Part shown: in pieces, positions 1-10,863 of the stretch
How positions within the stretch are numbered: the first letter of the stretch is position 1
How the letters are laid out: every line of letters begins with the position of its first letter
Source: Nelumbo lutea
Taxonomy: Eukaryota; Streptophyta; Magnoliopsida; Proteales; Nelumbonaceae
Length of the DNA: 64,000 nucleotides
Direction: 5' to 3'
NCBI GenBank assembly: GCA_022828595.1
Contig: JAKGHH010000003.1
Location: 57,711,759-57,775,758, forward strand
Notes under the pieces: model-generated
The model's input: the letters and a program-made list of their open reading frames with translations, nothing else
Told to the model about the DNA's origin: nothing
The model's database searches: none
Position numbers and translations under genes: made by a program

Positions 1-45
1 CACTATTAATTGTTAAAAATGGACTGGTGCATGGAGAAGAAGACT

Positions 46-375
46 TAGAGATGGCAATTTGACCCATCCCCGTGGGGCCTTGCCTCGCTCTGCCCTAGTC
101 AGGGTAGACTTTTTGACCACTGATTGGGGTTTGGGGAAACCCAAAACTCTTGTCCACCCCACCCTGACCCCGGCCATATACACACACACATATATAGTAT
201 AATATGTTATATTATACTATATTATATTACATAATGTAAAATAGTTCTAGGTAGGTTTCAAAAAAAATAAAAACTAAATAAATTTGTAAGTATACAAATA
301 CGAATTACCGAAGCAAGGTAGGGAAAATTTGGGGATCCCCGTTCCCGTCCTCGCCCCACCCCATTGCCACTCCTA
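46..375. mobile_element. hAT-type MITE, 330 bp
   Basis: The ends are inverted: TAGAGATGGCAAT at 46 and, read from the other strand, TAGGAGTGGCAAT at 375. The flanking 8-mers AGAAGACT (38-45) and AGAAGCCT (376-383) differ at one base, as an old 8-bp target duplication would. There is no coding capacity. It contains a short CA/TA tract near 180-240. The TAG-type terminus and 8-bp duplication are typical of hAT elements. The family is inferred, not matched. Confidence 0.6.
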
Positions 376-780
376 AGAAGCCTCCATGCAGACCTAGTGG
401 TTGGATATTTTGGCAAATTTGCCCTAATGCCCTTAAACCCTCTTAGGATGATACCAGACAGTGTTTTTGAACTGTCATTCACCTAGATGGTCAGACCGCT
501 TGGCTCAGAAATCATCCAAGCAACCGGTTCCATTTCACCCCTAACCTGTCCTTTGGCCAAAATTTGTTGACTTAGTCAATGACTAGCTAACCCAGGCAGT
601 CAAACCGTTGACCCATTTGACCTAGACACTAGTTTTTGCCATTATTTTATTTTAATTACTTTTTAATTTGGAACAACCCATCTCTTCAAATTGGGTGGTT
701 GAACCACTGAACTGGAAACCAGTTGCTGAAGCGATTCCAGTTCCAGGTCGGTTTTTAAAACATTGGTGACAGATAACAGA
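376..780. other. Intergenic, nothing recognised
   Basis: I see no convincing ORF, repeat boundary or RNA gene. The short ORF across 258-482 lies mostly inside the MITE and is not gene-like. Confidence 0.4.
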
Positions 781-1173
781 TTCTCAAAACTGAAGAGATG
801 GTGTGCGTTGCCTCTCCCTGCAATTTGTTCTGATTGAGATCAAGACTTTATTAGGGATGTAAGGTAACTGTACCCGATGAACTTTTGGAACCCAAGTACA
901 GGTATTAGGTATTGAAGCTGAAGTTGCAGAAGGCCAAAGATGGCGTGAGATTTCCAATCTCCGGAGGTATTCTCCCAGAGAGATTGTTGGAAGATAACAC
1001 CAGCCTCTTAAGCTTGAGTTTCTCAATGTCAAAGATGGTGTTGCAGAAAAAGTACAAATCCTCAAGCAGTCAAGTTTCTAATGTGAAGGTATAGGACCAA
1101 TGAATTCTTTCCGATCAAGGCCAAGGTATTGCAGCTTTGCCAATCTCCGGTGAAATCTTTCTCATAAGGGAAT
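780..1173 (-). pseudogene. LRR receptor-like kinase pseudogene, downstream half
   Basis: Minus-strand frames carry leucine-rich-repeat phrasing such as LSSNNLSGRIPPEIGNL and a second repeat with GPIPSHIRNLTALEDL-like spacing, broken by frameshifts and stops. This resembles the extracellular LRR part of plant receptor-like kinases. It continues on the far side of the LTR retrotransposon (10864-11640), so the retrotransposon inserted into an LRR gene or pseudogene. No kinase domain is visible, so the downstream half of the gene is missing or lies outside the window. Confidence 0.55.
1169..1173. repeat. Target-site duplication GGAAT (left)
   Basis: The five bases directly outside the left LTR match 10859-10863 exactly, marking the insertion boundary. 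Confidence 0.9.
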
Positions 1174-2003
1174 TGATGGTGCGCAATCCGGCTGGTCCTA
1201 ACTATCAATAATCTTGTCTCTGACTGGAGCAAAGGGGAAGCCTGAAACAGAGAAGATGAGAGAACTCCGGGGGGAACCCAGTGTGATAACTCCAAAGCTC
1301 AATTTAGTATTCTCTCAAAGGCAAGATAAAGACCAGATAGCGCAAAGTTCACATACCTTGTTGTTTGGGAGTAGGGGGCCTTTTATAACCACTTCGCGCA
1401 CTCACTTCGAGGCCTCTGCTAGGTCGGGTATGATTACTTTTGTGTTTCTGCCAGTTCGGGTGTCATCCTTTCTACTAGGACAGAACCGACACTACTCCTG
1501 GTCAAAGCCGTCTCTATAACTAGAGATGGCAGTGTCAAGTGGTGGTGGTAGGTGGCCGTTTGAAGTGCGGCTGTCAAGCGTCAGATCCCAAGTCAGTCAA
1601 GTGCGCCACCCCTGGGTACGAACTTCCTCAATGTCAGGCATAGTACGGTTTGTTTAGTTTGGCATCCTAGAGGCGAAGTGCTGGAGTGGTGAGCGAGGCA
1701 AAGTCTTGAGTTCGCAGGTATGTCCCGAACTGATATGGGGCAGGTCAGTTCGGTGAGGTGTGTCCCGAACTGCTATAAGGCAGGCCAGTTCGGTTAGGTG
1801 TGTCTCAAACTGCTATAAGGCAAGCCAGTTCGGGTTTGGCTCGTGTCCTAAGGGAGAGTTCAGGTTCCCAGTAGTGAGTTCAGACTACTGGTAGGTAGTT
1901 TGGACCGCTGGTTCCTTCGCGCCTTAGGCGCGCTATTGTGTCGAGCTATTGCCTTTGCCACGTGTTGCATAATTACGAGGTCGGGCCAAATCTTCCTTCA
2001 TCA
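1174..2003 (-). repeat. 3' LTR (830 bp)
   Basis: It is near-identical in layout to 10031-10858. A TATA-type TATAAAAGG on the minus strand lies at 1379-1387. Three 40-bp direct repeats, each containing TGTCCCGAACTG-like and CAGTTCGG words, occupy 1717-about 1835 in the U3 part. At 10 of the 12 mismatches in the first 205 positions this copy has A or T where the other LTR has G or C, consistent with methyl-cytosine deamination. Confidence 0.93.
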
Positions 2004-2020
2004 ATTGCCCCCCACTCCTC
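2004..2020 (-). other. Polypurine tract
   Basis: The minus strand reads GAGGAGTGGGGGGCAAT directly before the 3' LTR, a purine-rich plus-strand primer as expected for an LTR retrotransposon. Confidence 0.8.
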
Positions 2021-2182
2021 GTGCTAAGGGTCTTGCCCTGGCGCGGGGAGTTCGCGAGGTGGTAGGTGGATTTGTCCCGTACTTCGAATCTTGATAGCGT
2101 GAGGTGTGTTGTCAGGGTTCTTCGGGCTTCTCAAGCACAAAAAAGGCGGGAGATGCGCCTACCTACTTACGAATGCTAACAG

Positions 2183-2482
2183 ACGTGGCAATGCGCGCTT
2201 ATTTCGAATTTCAAAAAAGTGTGTCGCTGGGAGACGTGACAGCGGGTCTTTTCGATTTTGAAAATACGCATCGTTGCCGTTTCGAAAGGAGAGGAGACGT
2301 GAAAGACGTGCACCGTCGTTTCGTCAGTTTCAGAAAGACTTGCGCCGGCTTTTCGTCAGTTTCAGAAAGACGTGAGACAATCACGTCTCGGTCTCAGGGG
2401 ACGTGCAGTCAACGCAAATGCGGGCCGTCGGATTTGGCTCTGATCTCCACTGTTGGTTCTCGGTTACTGTGGGTATAAATAG
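2183..2482 (+). promoter_or_regulatory. Putative promoter of the antisense ORF
   Basis: A canonical TATAAATAG lies at 2474-2482, about 215 bp upstream of the aORF start. Upstream are six ACGTG words (2183, 2234, 2297, 2306, 2370, 2401) and one CACGT (2382), the core of plant G-box/ABRE elements bound by bZIP/bHLH factors. A 21-bp phrase (TTTCGTCAGTTTCAGAAAGAC) occurs twice, near 2320 and 2351. The orientation fits transcription of the plus-strand aORF, opposite to gag-pol. Function is inferred. Confidence 0.5.
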
Positions 2483-2527
2483 TAGGGAACCCCAATCGCT
2501 TTGTCACTTCTGCGCTTTTGCTTCTTG

Positions 2528-2615
2528 AACTCGCGTCCAAGTTTCAGCTCGCGTCCAGGCCTTTCAGCTCGCGTCTAGGCTTTTCAGCTCGTGTCTAGGC
2601 TTTTTAGTTCGCCTT
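2528..2615 (+). repeat. Short tandem repeat in presumed aORF leader
   Basis: A unit of about 21 bp built on TTCAGCTCGCGTCTAGGC recurs four to five times with decay. It lies between the TATA box (2474) and the aORF start (2698), so it would be in the 5' UTR. Confidence 0.6.
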
Positions 2616-2697
2616 TGAGGTTTTTTGCTTTGTTCCAATTTCCAGAGTCTTCAAACATTTTTTCGGGTGAGTACTTTTTTGGAATCCACCTTTCTCC

Positions 2698-4637
2698 TTG
2701 ATGTCTAGCTTGGATAGCTCAGACAGTTCTTCAAGTGGGTCTGACGTAGGTTCTATGAACCGAGTCGCATCCTCCAATGGCCTTAGTGAACCTGAGGTGG
2801 AACTTGAGGATGAATTTGAACCCGTAGGCCGAGCCGCTTCGGGCAATTTGGCGTCTACCTCTCGTCGAGGTCGGATGCTAGACAGGTTTGGTCCTTTGAC
2901 CATGACACCCGAGGGGCTCCAATCTCTTATTATCTCTTACAATTTGCCTGGGGGGTACGCCTATTTCATTCCTTCGGGTAGCTTTTCTTGGGAACACGGT
3001 CCTAATGAGATCGTGATATTTCGGGAGTAGCTCGCTACTCTCGTTGAGGTCATAAACCACTTCGGCGTTACCGTTGGCCAGCTTCACCCGAACTCTATTC
3101 GCAACTTGGTGGAGACAATCTCCCTCTTTTGCGAGCAAGGCTTCCCTTTAGATTTGGAGATATTCTCCTCCATTTTAATGCTCAAGAAACAAGCGGGTTC
3201 TCTTCCCGGGAGTAGGCGGGCATATTACCTGTCTCATCGCCCGGGTTTTAAGCTTTTGCACGAACTTCCCAACAACGTCCCGACGTGGAAGCGGGACTAC
3301 ATCAGGGTGCGAAGTGCACAAGGGTGGCCTTTTCAGACCGGGTGGGGGACAGCTGCCCCTGATTCCGGCGTCACTCTTGATAAAGAGACGGTGAAGGGCC
3401 TCCGGCAAAGGGCACGGGTAGGGCTAAAATGCCATCAGTACCTGACGGAGGCTAAACTCATTACAGTCGGCCTGAGTTTGAGTAGGTTCCTTGCTCAGAG
3501 GTTTCTTGTTTTGCTTTGTTCTTTCATTTTTTCTGATGTCGAACTCTTTTTTGCAGGTGTAATGGACTCAGAGAGGACTCGCGGCGGGAACCTATTCCAA
3601 GGCATGAAGAGGAGGAAGCGGGTCGCCAAGCGAACTCGTACCGAGCTGCCCCAGGAGGCGGAGCCTCAAGTTCCAAACTATACCTCAGATCCGCCCAAGG
3701 AGCCCGAGGTGGCTCCTTCAATGCAGGAAGCGGCAGGGGCCCCTTATGCCGAGACAACTCACACAGGTGACCCCGCCTACTCTAGTGCTCCTGCTTACTC
3801 TGGGTCCGCTCATACGCGAGCTGGTCCCTCGGGCTCGGGAGCTCAAGGGGAGTTCAGGAGCGTGTTGTCGCCGAACTACGATCTTCAGAAGAGTAGGGTG
3901 GTCACTTTCCCCGAGGAGATCGCGGCGTTGACCGATCTTCCCTTGAACCAGATCGCCTGTCGTGCCACAACTCATGCTATGGTGGTGAGTCAAATTTTTT
4001 GTCGGTCCTCTTTGTTTTTATCCTTTTTGCTGTCGTTCTCTTAATTAGTAATTCCTTTTGGTAGGTGAACTCTTCTATTCACGCCTTACCAGCCCAGGTA
4101 GAGAGGAGCTCGAGGCATGCGCGAGCTGTAGAAGAGGTCTTTCGTGCTACCGAGGCAACTACCTGAGCTGCTGAGATGGTTGCTCATGCTTCTGAGGAGG
4201 CTGCTCATGTTGCTATGGCTATGCAGACGAGGTCTCAGAGGGATGCCGAGGCCATGGGGGTGGGTGTGAAGCATATGGCAGACCTGAGGCTGGATCTGTA
4301 GCATCAGGTCGAATACCTTCAGGAGGACATAAGGAAGAAAACGCAGATCTTTTCCCAAAGCATCGAAGATGCCAAGAAGAAGGCCGTTGAGGACTACATC
4401 ATCTCGCCGCGCTTTGACGATCTGATGGTGGATTCTTATAGAAGGGGATTCAAACTAAGCCGATGGATGATCCGGAACACGTACCCCAAGCTCGATATCA
4501 GTGTCATATCCACTTTGCATATAACTCAGGAGATGGCCAATGATGCTGATGGCGAGCCAGATTCCGAGGGCGAGGCAGGACCTTCGGGTGTCGTTGAAGT
4601 GCCTTCTGATGAAGAAGAAGTAGCTCCGAGCTTGTGA
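2698..4637 (+). pseudogene. Retrotransposon antisense ORF (aORF), spliced, three in-frame stops
   Basis: This plus-strand ORF lies opposite in sense to gag-pol, between pol and the 3' LTR. The first part is Ser/Asp-rich (SLDSSDSSSSGSDVGS), and the middle (about 2900-3460) resembles the plant putative gypsy-type transposon domain (Pfam Transposase_28) found in such extra ORFs. The C-terminal part (after 4065) is coiled-coil-like and acidic at the end. Two small introns fit the reading frame: one ends with TTTTTTGCAG at 3556 (donor GT at 3476 or 3482, both in phase), and one runs 3985-4064 (GTGAGT...GGTAG). In-frame stops lie at 3028-3030 (TAG), 4164-4166 (TGA) and 4299-4301 (TAG), each one C-to-T change from a sense codon. 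The normal stop is TGA at 4635-4637. The function of such ORFs is unknown. Confidence 0.75.
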
Positions 4638-4934
4638 ATTTTTTTTTTAATGTACCCTTCCTTATCTTGCAATTGAATGGACTTTTCTTTTGGTTAAGTG
4701 TTGGTTGTTCTTTCTCCCGAACTGGCATATTTGCCGAACTGATAATATGCCCGATCTGTTTCTTGCCCGGGTTATTACACTCACGCGACCTGTTTCGGAG
4801 TTTGATACTTAGTCTTCGCTTGGCCTGAGTCTTTTGGTCGACTTTCTTTGCTTGCCTATGCCGAGGTTCCTCCGTTAGCTCGGCATCCTGGCCCTTGGGC
4901 TATTGTAGTGATTTCGTTCATTTCGCTTGGCGGA
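4638..4934. other. Spacer between convergent aORF and pol
   Basis: Roughly 300 bp separate the aORF stop (4637) and the pol stop (4935). No feature is seen. It presumably holds 3' ends of both convergent transcripts. Confidence 0.5.
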
Positions 4935-7900
4935 CTATAAGTAGTATCGCCTTAAGTTAGCGATGTTCCACGCTCGGGGAACTTGTTTTCCCTCTAAGGT
5001 TTCAAGCTTGTATGCCCCCTCGAGCGCTCGTTTTACTCTGTAGGGCCCTTCCCAATTTGGTCCAAGTTTTGCCCACGCCGGGTTCGGGCACCATAATCTT
5101 ACGGAGAGCCAGGTCGCCGACTCGGAAGCTTCGCTTCTTTACTCTGGCGTTGTAGTACCGAGCTACTTGCTGCTGGTAGACCGCTGTCCGGATGTGCGCG
5201 AGGTCTCTTACCTCATCCAGTAGGTCGAGGTTGGTACGCAACTCGTCTCTGTTTGTCTGATTGTCATATGCTTCTAGTCGTAGTGTAGGTACTTCGATTT
5301 CCGCTGGGATTACTACTTCAATGCCGTAGGTGAGGTTAAAGGGGGTCTCTCTTGTGGTGGTTTTTTCTGTAGTCCGGTGAGCCCATAAAACACTTGGTAG
5401 CTCGTCCGCCCACAACCCTTTAGCTCGGTCTAGTCGTGCTTTCAGTCCGCGCAGGATGGCTCTGTTCATCACTTCTGTCTGACCGTTCGCCTGCGGGTGT
5501 GCGACCGATGTGAAGTTCTGACGAATTCCCATATTCTAACACCATTCTTGGAACTTGATATCCTCGAACTGCTTGCCGTTGTCGGAGATTAGTACCCGAG
5601 GTAGCCCAAAGCGACATACTATGCTCTTCCATAAGAAGTTCTGTATGTTTCGGGCTGTAACTGTTGCCAGAGGTTCAGCTTCAATCCATTTTGTGAAGTA
5701 ATCTACTGCCACCACTAGGAACTTTCTCCCACCTGTTGCTGGTGGGAATGGCCCCAGGAGGTCGATCCCTCATTGCGCAAAGGGCCATGGGCTGGTGAGG
5801 TATTTGAGGTCGGAAGCAGGCTGATGGTGGATGTTGGCATGCTTCTAACACTTGTCACATTTCTGACAAGCTCGACAGCTTCTGTCTTCATCGTTGGCTA
5901 GTAGTATCCTTGTCAAAGTGTCTTTTGGGCGAGGGCTCTGCCCCCCAGGTGTCTGCCGCACAAACCTTCATGAGTGTCGCGGAGTACGAGCTTGGCTTCG
6001 GCAGGTCGCAGGCAACGCAAGTAGAGGAGCGTGTAGGACCGTCGGTACAACTGTTCGTCTATTATGACATATTTGGCTGCCTGACGCTGCACCCTCTTGG
6101 CTGCATTGCGGTCCGCAGGGAGGGTTCCATCTAGCAAGAAGCTCGCGAGTGGGTCAATCTAGCTCGGCTATGCTTTAAGGACGGGAGCGACCTCCTCTGC
6201 CCCACCGAGAATGCTAGGCCAAGGTAAGTTCTCTATGTACACTGTTCTCATGGCGTTCTGACTCGTGCTGGCTAACCGAGATAGGGCATCGGCCTCAGTG
6301 TTCTCTGACCTCGGGATTTTCTTGATGAAGTGTGACTGAAAGTTGAGCAGAGCTGTTTTTACTTTCGCCAAGTATGCGATCATAGAGAGCTCGCGTGCTT
6401 CGTACTCACCCGTAACCTGGTTGACAACGAGCTGGGAATCATTGCAGATGACTATGTGCTTTGCTCTTACCTTTTGCAATAGGTTCAGCCCGGCTATCAG
6501 TGCCTCGTACTCTGCTTTGTTGTTGGATGCCGTGAACTCAAAGCGTAGTGCGTATTCCAATTTTGTGCCACCCGGGCCGCATAGGACTATTCCAACCTTG
6601 CTGCCCTGCTGGTTCAAGGAGCCATCTATGTGAAGGATCCAGGGCTCCTCATCCCAGTTCGCGCTTGGCCTAACCAGGAGAGATGCCACACTGGCTACTA
6701 CTTCACGGGGTTCATACTCTATTGGCTTGGGAGCTCCGGGTTCATCCGAACTGGGGATCTCGTGCTCAACCGGCCCAGGGGCTTCGAGGCTGAATGTGCA
6801 CTCGGCGATAAAATCCGCTAAGGCTTGGGCCTTAATGGCAGTCCGTGGCTTGTACGGGAGGTCGTACTCACTGAGCTCGATGGCCCACTTCGTCAGCCGA
6901 CTAGAAACCTCGGGCTTGAGTAAGACTTGTCTCAGAGATTTGTCAGTCAAGATAACGACGGTGTGAGCCTGGAAATATGGGTGGAGTTTCCGAGCTATAA
7001 TCACCAGTGCGTACGCTAGTTTTTCTATCTGCGGGTATCTCGTCTCTGCTCCCTGCAGAATTTTACTAACATAATAGACGGGTCGCTGGACCTGATCTAC
7101 TTCCTTTATTAGTATCGAACTGACCACCTCATCGCTCACCGAGAGGTATAGTTCCAAGACTTCACCCTCCTCGGGCCTGGCTAAGGTTGGTACAGTGGGG
7201 AGGTAGGTTTTCAGCTCGTCGAACGTGAGCTGGCAATCTCGGGTCCATTCGAACCCTTTGCCTTTGATTGCCTTAAAGAAAGGCAGGTAGCGGTCTGCCA
7301 ATTTGGACATGAAGCGGCTGAGGGCGGGTATGCGGCTGTTTAGCCTCTAGACCTCTTTTACTTTTTGGGGTGGTCTCATATCTAAGATGACCTTCATTTT
7401 GTCCGGGTTGGCCTCAATACCTCGCCGGTTGACAATGTACCTAGAAACTTACCCGAGGTCACACTGAAGACACATTTGTTTGGGTTCAGTCTCATGCTAT
7501 ATTGACGCAAAATTTGGAAGACAGAATCTAAGTCTTTTATTAATTCCTGCGAGAACTGCATTTTGACGACCATGTCATCTACATTACACTCTATTTTTGT
7601 GCCAATTAAAGGCCGAAAAAGCTTATTTAAAAGTCTTTGGATGGTCACCGAACTCGATTATGAAGTTGTTTTTTTCTCATCAAACTGGTCCATCTTGATT
7701 TGGTTATAGCTTGAGTAGGCGTCCAAGAAGCTTAGCAGCTCATGTCCCGAGGTCGCGTCCACTAGGCGGTCAATTCGGGGCAGGGGGAAGCAATCTTTTG
7801 GGCAAGCGCAGTTCAAGTCGGTGTAATCGACGCACATGCGCCACTTGCCGTTTACTTTTTTCACCAGCACCGGGTTGGATACCCAGCTCGGGTAATGAAC

Positions 7901-8356
7901 TTCCCTTATGACATCCGCTGCAAGAAGATTTTTGACCTCTTTGTCGACCACCCTCCAGCGCTCTGGGGCTAAGTTGTGTTTCTTCTGTCTAATGGGTCTA
8001 ACTACAGGGTCAGTGTTAAGTTGGGTCAATACCGGGCACATCCGTCGTAGACCATGCAAAAATATCTAAATTTTGAAATAAGAAACTCACCAGTTCAGTT
8101 CGTAGAGGCTCTTTGACGGAAGCACCGATCTGTAGCGTTCGAGCCGGATCTATAGTCGAGGTCGGGATCGCGACCGTTTCCTCTGTGGGCGAAGCTCGTT
8201 CCTCGCCCTGCTTAGTAGGTCGCTCCAGTTCGAATCATCGGCCACCTTGGTTTTTCCCTTCAAGGCGGCAACATAACACTTGTGGGACTCAAGCTGGTCG
8301 CCCCGCGCTACCTCCACACCGAAGTCCGTGGGAAACTTCATTGCCAGATAATACAA
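4935..8356 (-). pseudogene. Retrotransposon pol pseudogene (RT, RNase H, aRNase H, integrase)
   Basis: Reading the minus strand, a short pre-RT segment (8356-8150) is followed by reverse transcriptase (8059-7394), RNase H (7310 to about 6740), a second RNase H of the archaeal-like type (about 6670-6260; WILHIDGS and ASNNKAEYEALIAGL) and integrase (about 6137-4935). The integrase has a zinc-binding HLGGRALAQ region, the D of SDNG and the E of NGQTEVMNR. RT has about 20 codons missing near 7660, and the YVDD motif is NVDD. Stops or frameshifts interrupt several places, for example near 7660, 7440, 5770 and 5533. A late frameshift near 5060 is followed by the normal C-terminus, whose stop lies at 4935-4937. 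The zinc knuckle of gag and the protease are absent. Confidence 0.88.
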
Positions 8357-9970
8357 TATAGATTTTTGTTTCTCTCGTTTGGATTACTCTTTAGGCGAAG
8401 TGGCCATTTTACGTATGGGGCGTCCTTGATCGCCATCAAGATCTCAGTCCGCCTTATGTTTAACGGCATGTAATCCATCCGAACTGCTAAGGGAGCTCGG
8501 GACGGCTGGCTTGGCTTTGCCTCCCGGGCCTGGTTTCTTCTGTCGCCTGGGTTGGAGGGCTCACCTTCTATTTTTCTTTTCTCGACCCCGCCTTCGGTTC
8601 TTTGGTTGATTTCTTCCTCCATTCTCATGAACTTGTCCGCGAGCTTCAGGAAATCGGCCACGATTGTGGGTTGGCTAGCCACCATGTGCCATTTGAACTC
8701 CATGTGCGTTACCCCACTCTTGGCCGCCACGAGCTGTACTATGGGGTCTAATCGCGGTATCTGCAGGCATGCTTCATTGAACCGCTTGATGTAGCCCCGG
8801 ATGGATTCTCCCTCCCTCTGGATTACTCCAAAGATGCTTTCCTCGGTCATGGGGCACCGTTTGCTAGTAATGAAGTGCGCGGTGAAGACCTGCACGAACT
8901 GGGTCTAACTTCTTATTGACCCGGGGGCTAGGTTCCGGTACCAAGTGCGGGCCACCCCCCTGAAGGTGGTGGTGAAGGCCACGCACATGCATGACTCACT
9001 GGCCCTAGCGAGGTGCATTTGTGACTGGAAAGCGTCGACGTGGTCATTGGGGTCAAAAGACCCATCATACTTGTCCAAAGATGGAAGCTTGAAGTCTTTG
9101 GGCATGGGGACTGCTAGGAGTTCTGAAGCGAGGGGGGAAGGAACCGAGAGAATTGGGACAGTTTTTACCTCATCCGATCTCGTCTCTTCCTTGCCTCTGA
9201 GCTCGGGTACGACACGGGTAACAGTTCGGTGACTTCATCGGCGCCTTTGTTGAGCGGGCCTGGTGCTGGCACTGCTGGCCTCCGTGTTGCCGATCTCGAT
9301 GGGCCCGGAATGTTGGTCCGCTGCTAGGGCGCTGAACCGGTTCTCCATGAGTGGGAACTCAGGCTTGAAGCGCTGAGGTGCATACTTTGTGGGCAAGGAG
9401 CCCGACCCACCTACGAGTTGCGAGGCGGGGGTAATTTTTCTTTGGTTTCGGTCTAGGGATGAGGCCTGGCAATTAGGGGGGATCTGGAGTTAGGAAGCTT
9501 CTCCTCGGTGAAGGCGTCCACCTTGAGGGGAGGCTTTAACCGGCCTCGGAACAGCGTGTCGAAGTGGAAATAGTGACTGGTTTAGGGGTAGCTGAGGGAA
9601 CTGCTGCTGATAATGGTGTTAGGAGAGGTGGTGTAGTACCTGGTGCTACTGGAGTTGATGCTGTTGGAATTGTTGCATTTGGACTTGCATTGCCCGCATG
9701 CATTGCATTAGGTCGTCCAGCTGGTTCTGGCGAGTTGCCAGTGGGACAACAGTTGGCTCAGCGAAGGTTGCTTCGATGGGGAGTGGAAGAGGGACATTCA
9801 ATGTAGGAAGGTTCAGGGGTGCCACTGATTGTGGCGCATTCAGGCTGGGGATCCCATCCACTGAAAGAGGGATGGTGAACTGCCCAATGCACACCACGGG
9901 AACTTGGGGTTGTTCCCCGGTGGTGTTTGTTTCTGTGCCACGTCCGGCATTGTTGGAAGAAGAGTAGGTA
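8338..9970 (-). pseudogene. Retrotransposon gag pseudogene
   Basis: Minus-strand pieces 9897-9646, 9105-8905 and 8895-8338 form a gag polyprotein. It has a Gln-rich coiled segment (MQVQMQQFQQHQLQ), then the retrotransposon gag core (YDGSFDPNDHVDAFQSQM, ARTWYRNLAPGSI). A TAG near 8903-8905 and frameshifts break it. The start codon is not clear, because the frame is open up to about 9965 without a good ATG. The C-terminal zinc knuckle expected after NERNKNLYC is missing, and the sequence jumps directly into the segment upstream of RT. Confidence 0.82.
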
Positions 9971-10010
9971 AGGGAGGTAAGAAAGATTTAGAGGGAGGCT
10001 TTTAGAAGCG

Positions 10011-10030
10011 TTCCCACAGACGACGCCAAT
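10011..10030 (-). other. Primer-binding site
   Basis: Read on the minus strand, the bases next to the 5' LTR are ATTGGCGTCGTCTGTGGGAA. The TGG, two bases after the LTR, pairs with a tRNA CCA end, and the phrase closely resembles the PBS of other plant Tat/gypsy elements. The exact tRNA cannot be assigned here. Confidence 0.75.
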
Positions 10031-10858
10031 TGATGGTGCGCAATCCGGCCGGTCCTAACTGTCAACGATCGTCTCTGACTGGAGCAAAGGGGGAGCCTGA
10101 AACGGAGAAGATGAGGGAACTCTGGGGGGAACCCGGTGTGATAACTCTGAAGCTCAATTTAGTATTCTCTCAAAGGCAAGATAAAGACCAGATAGCGCAA
10201 AGTTCACATACCTTGTTGTTTGGGGGTAGGGGGCCTTTTATAACCACTTCGCGCACTCACTCTGAGGCCTCTGCCAGGTCGGGTATGATTTCTTCTATGT
10301 TTCTGCCAGTTCGGATGTCATCCTTTCTGCTAGGACAGAACCGCCACTGCTTCTGGTCGGAGCCGTCTCTATAACTGGAGATGGCGGTGTTAGGTGGCGG
10401 TGGCAGGCGGCCGTTTGAAGTGCGGCTGTCAAGCGTCAGATCCCAAGTCAGTCAGGTGCGCCGCCCCTGGGTACGAACTTCCTCGGTGTAAGGCATAGTA
10501 TGGTTTGTTTAGTTTGGCGTTCTGGAGGCGAAGCGCTGGAGTAGTGAGCGAGGCGAAGTCTTGAGTTCGGAGGTATGTCCCGAACTGCCATGGGGTAGGT
10601 CAGTTCGGTGAGGTGTGTCCCAAACTGCTATAAGGCAGGCCAGTTCGGTGAGGTGTGTCCTGAACTGCTATAAGGCAAGCCAGTTCGAGTTTTGCTCGTG
10701 GCCTAAGGGTGAGTTTGGGTTCCCAGTAGTGAGTTCGGACTGCTGGTAGGTAGTTCGGACCGCTGGTTCCTTCGCGCCTTAGGCGCGCTGTTGTGCTGAG
10801 CTGTTGCCTTTGCCACATGTTGCGTAATTACGAAGTCGGGCCAAATCTTCCTTCATCA
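10031..10858 (-). repeat. 5' LTR (828 bp)
   Basis: This is the upstream LTR in coding sense. The minus-strand TATA box TATAAAAGG lies at 10234-10242, giving a predicted transcript start near 10205. The 40-bp U3 repeats lie at 10572-10611, 10612-10651 and 10652-about 10690. It is immediately followed (reading minus) by the primer-binding site. Confidence 0.93.
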
Positions 10859-10863
10859 GGAAT
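10859..10863. repeat. Target-site duplication GGAAT (right)
   Basis: The five bases directly outside the right LTR match 1169-1173 exactly. Confidence 0.9.

Larger units (their letters stand above)
1174..10858 (-). mobile_element. Tat-lineage Ty3/gypsy LTR retrotransposon with antisense ORF, 9685 bp
   Basis: This is a complete but mutated element. Both LTRs start TGATGG and end CATCA on the plus strand (1174-2003 and 10031-10858). The 5-bp target duplication GGAAT is perfect (1169-1173 and 10859-10863). In coding sense (minus strand) the order is LTR, PBS, gag, a deletion junction, RT, RNase H, a second RNase H, integrase, antisense ORF, PPT, LTR. The second, archaeal-like RNase H and the antisense ORF between pol and the 3' LTR are hallmarks of the plant Tat lineage. 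The first 205 aligned LTR positions differ by 12 transitions and one 2-bp indel, so the insertion is not recent. Gag and pol carry many stops and deletions, so the copy cannot be autonomous. Confidence 0.93.

Noticed and set aside
3106..4044. 312-codon ORF taken as a stand-alone gene
   Set aside because: It reads through intron 1 and into intron 2 of the aORF; the true frame starts at 2698 and leaves at 3984.
6343..6966. Plus-strand ORFs opposite pol
   Set aside because: Shadows of the conserved RNase H coding sequence.
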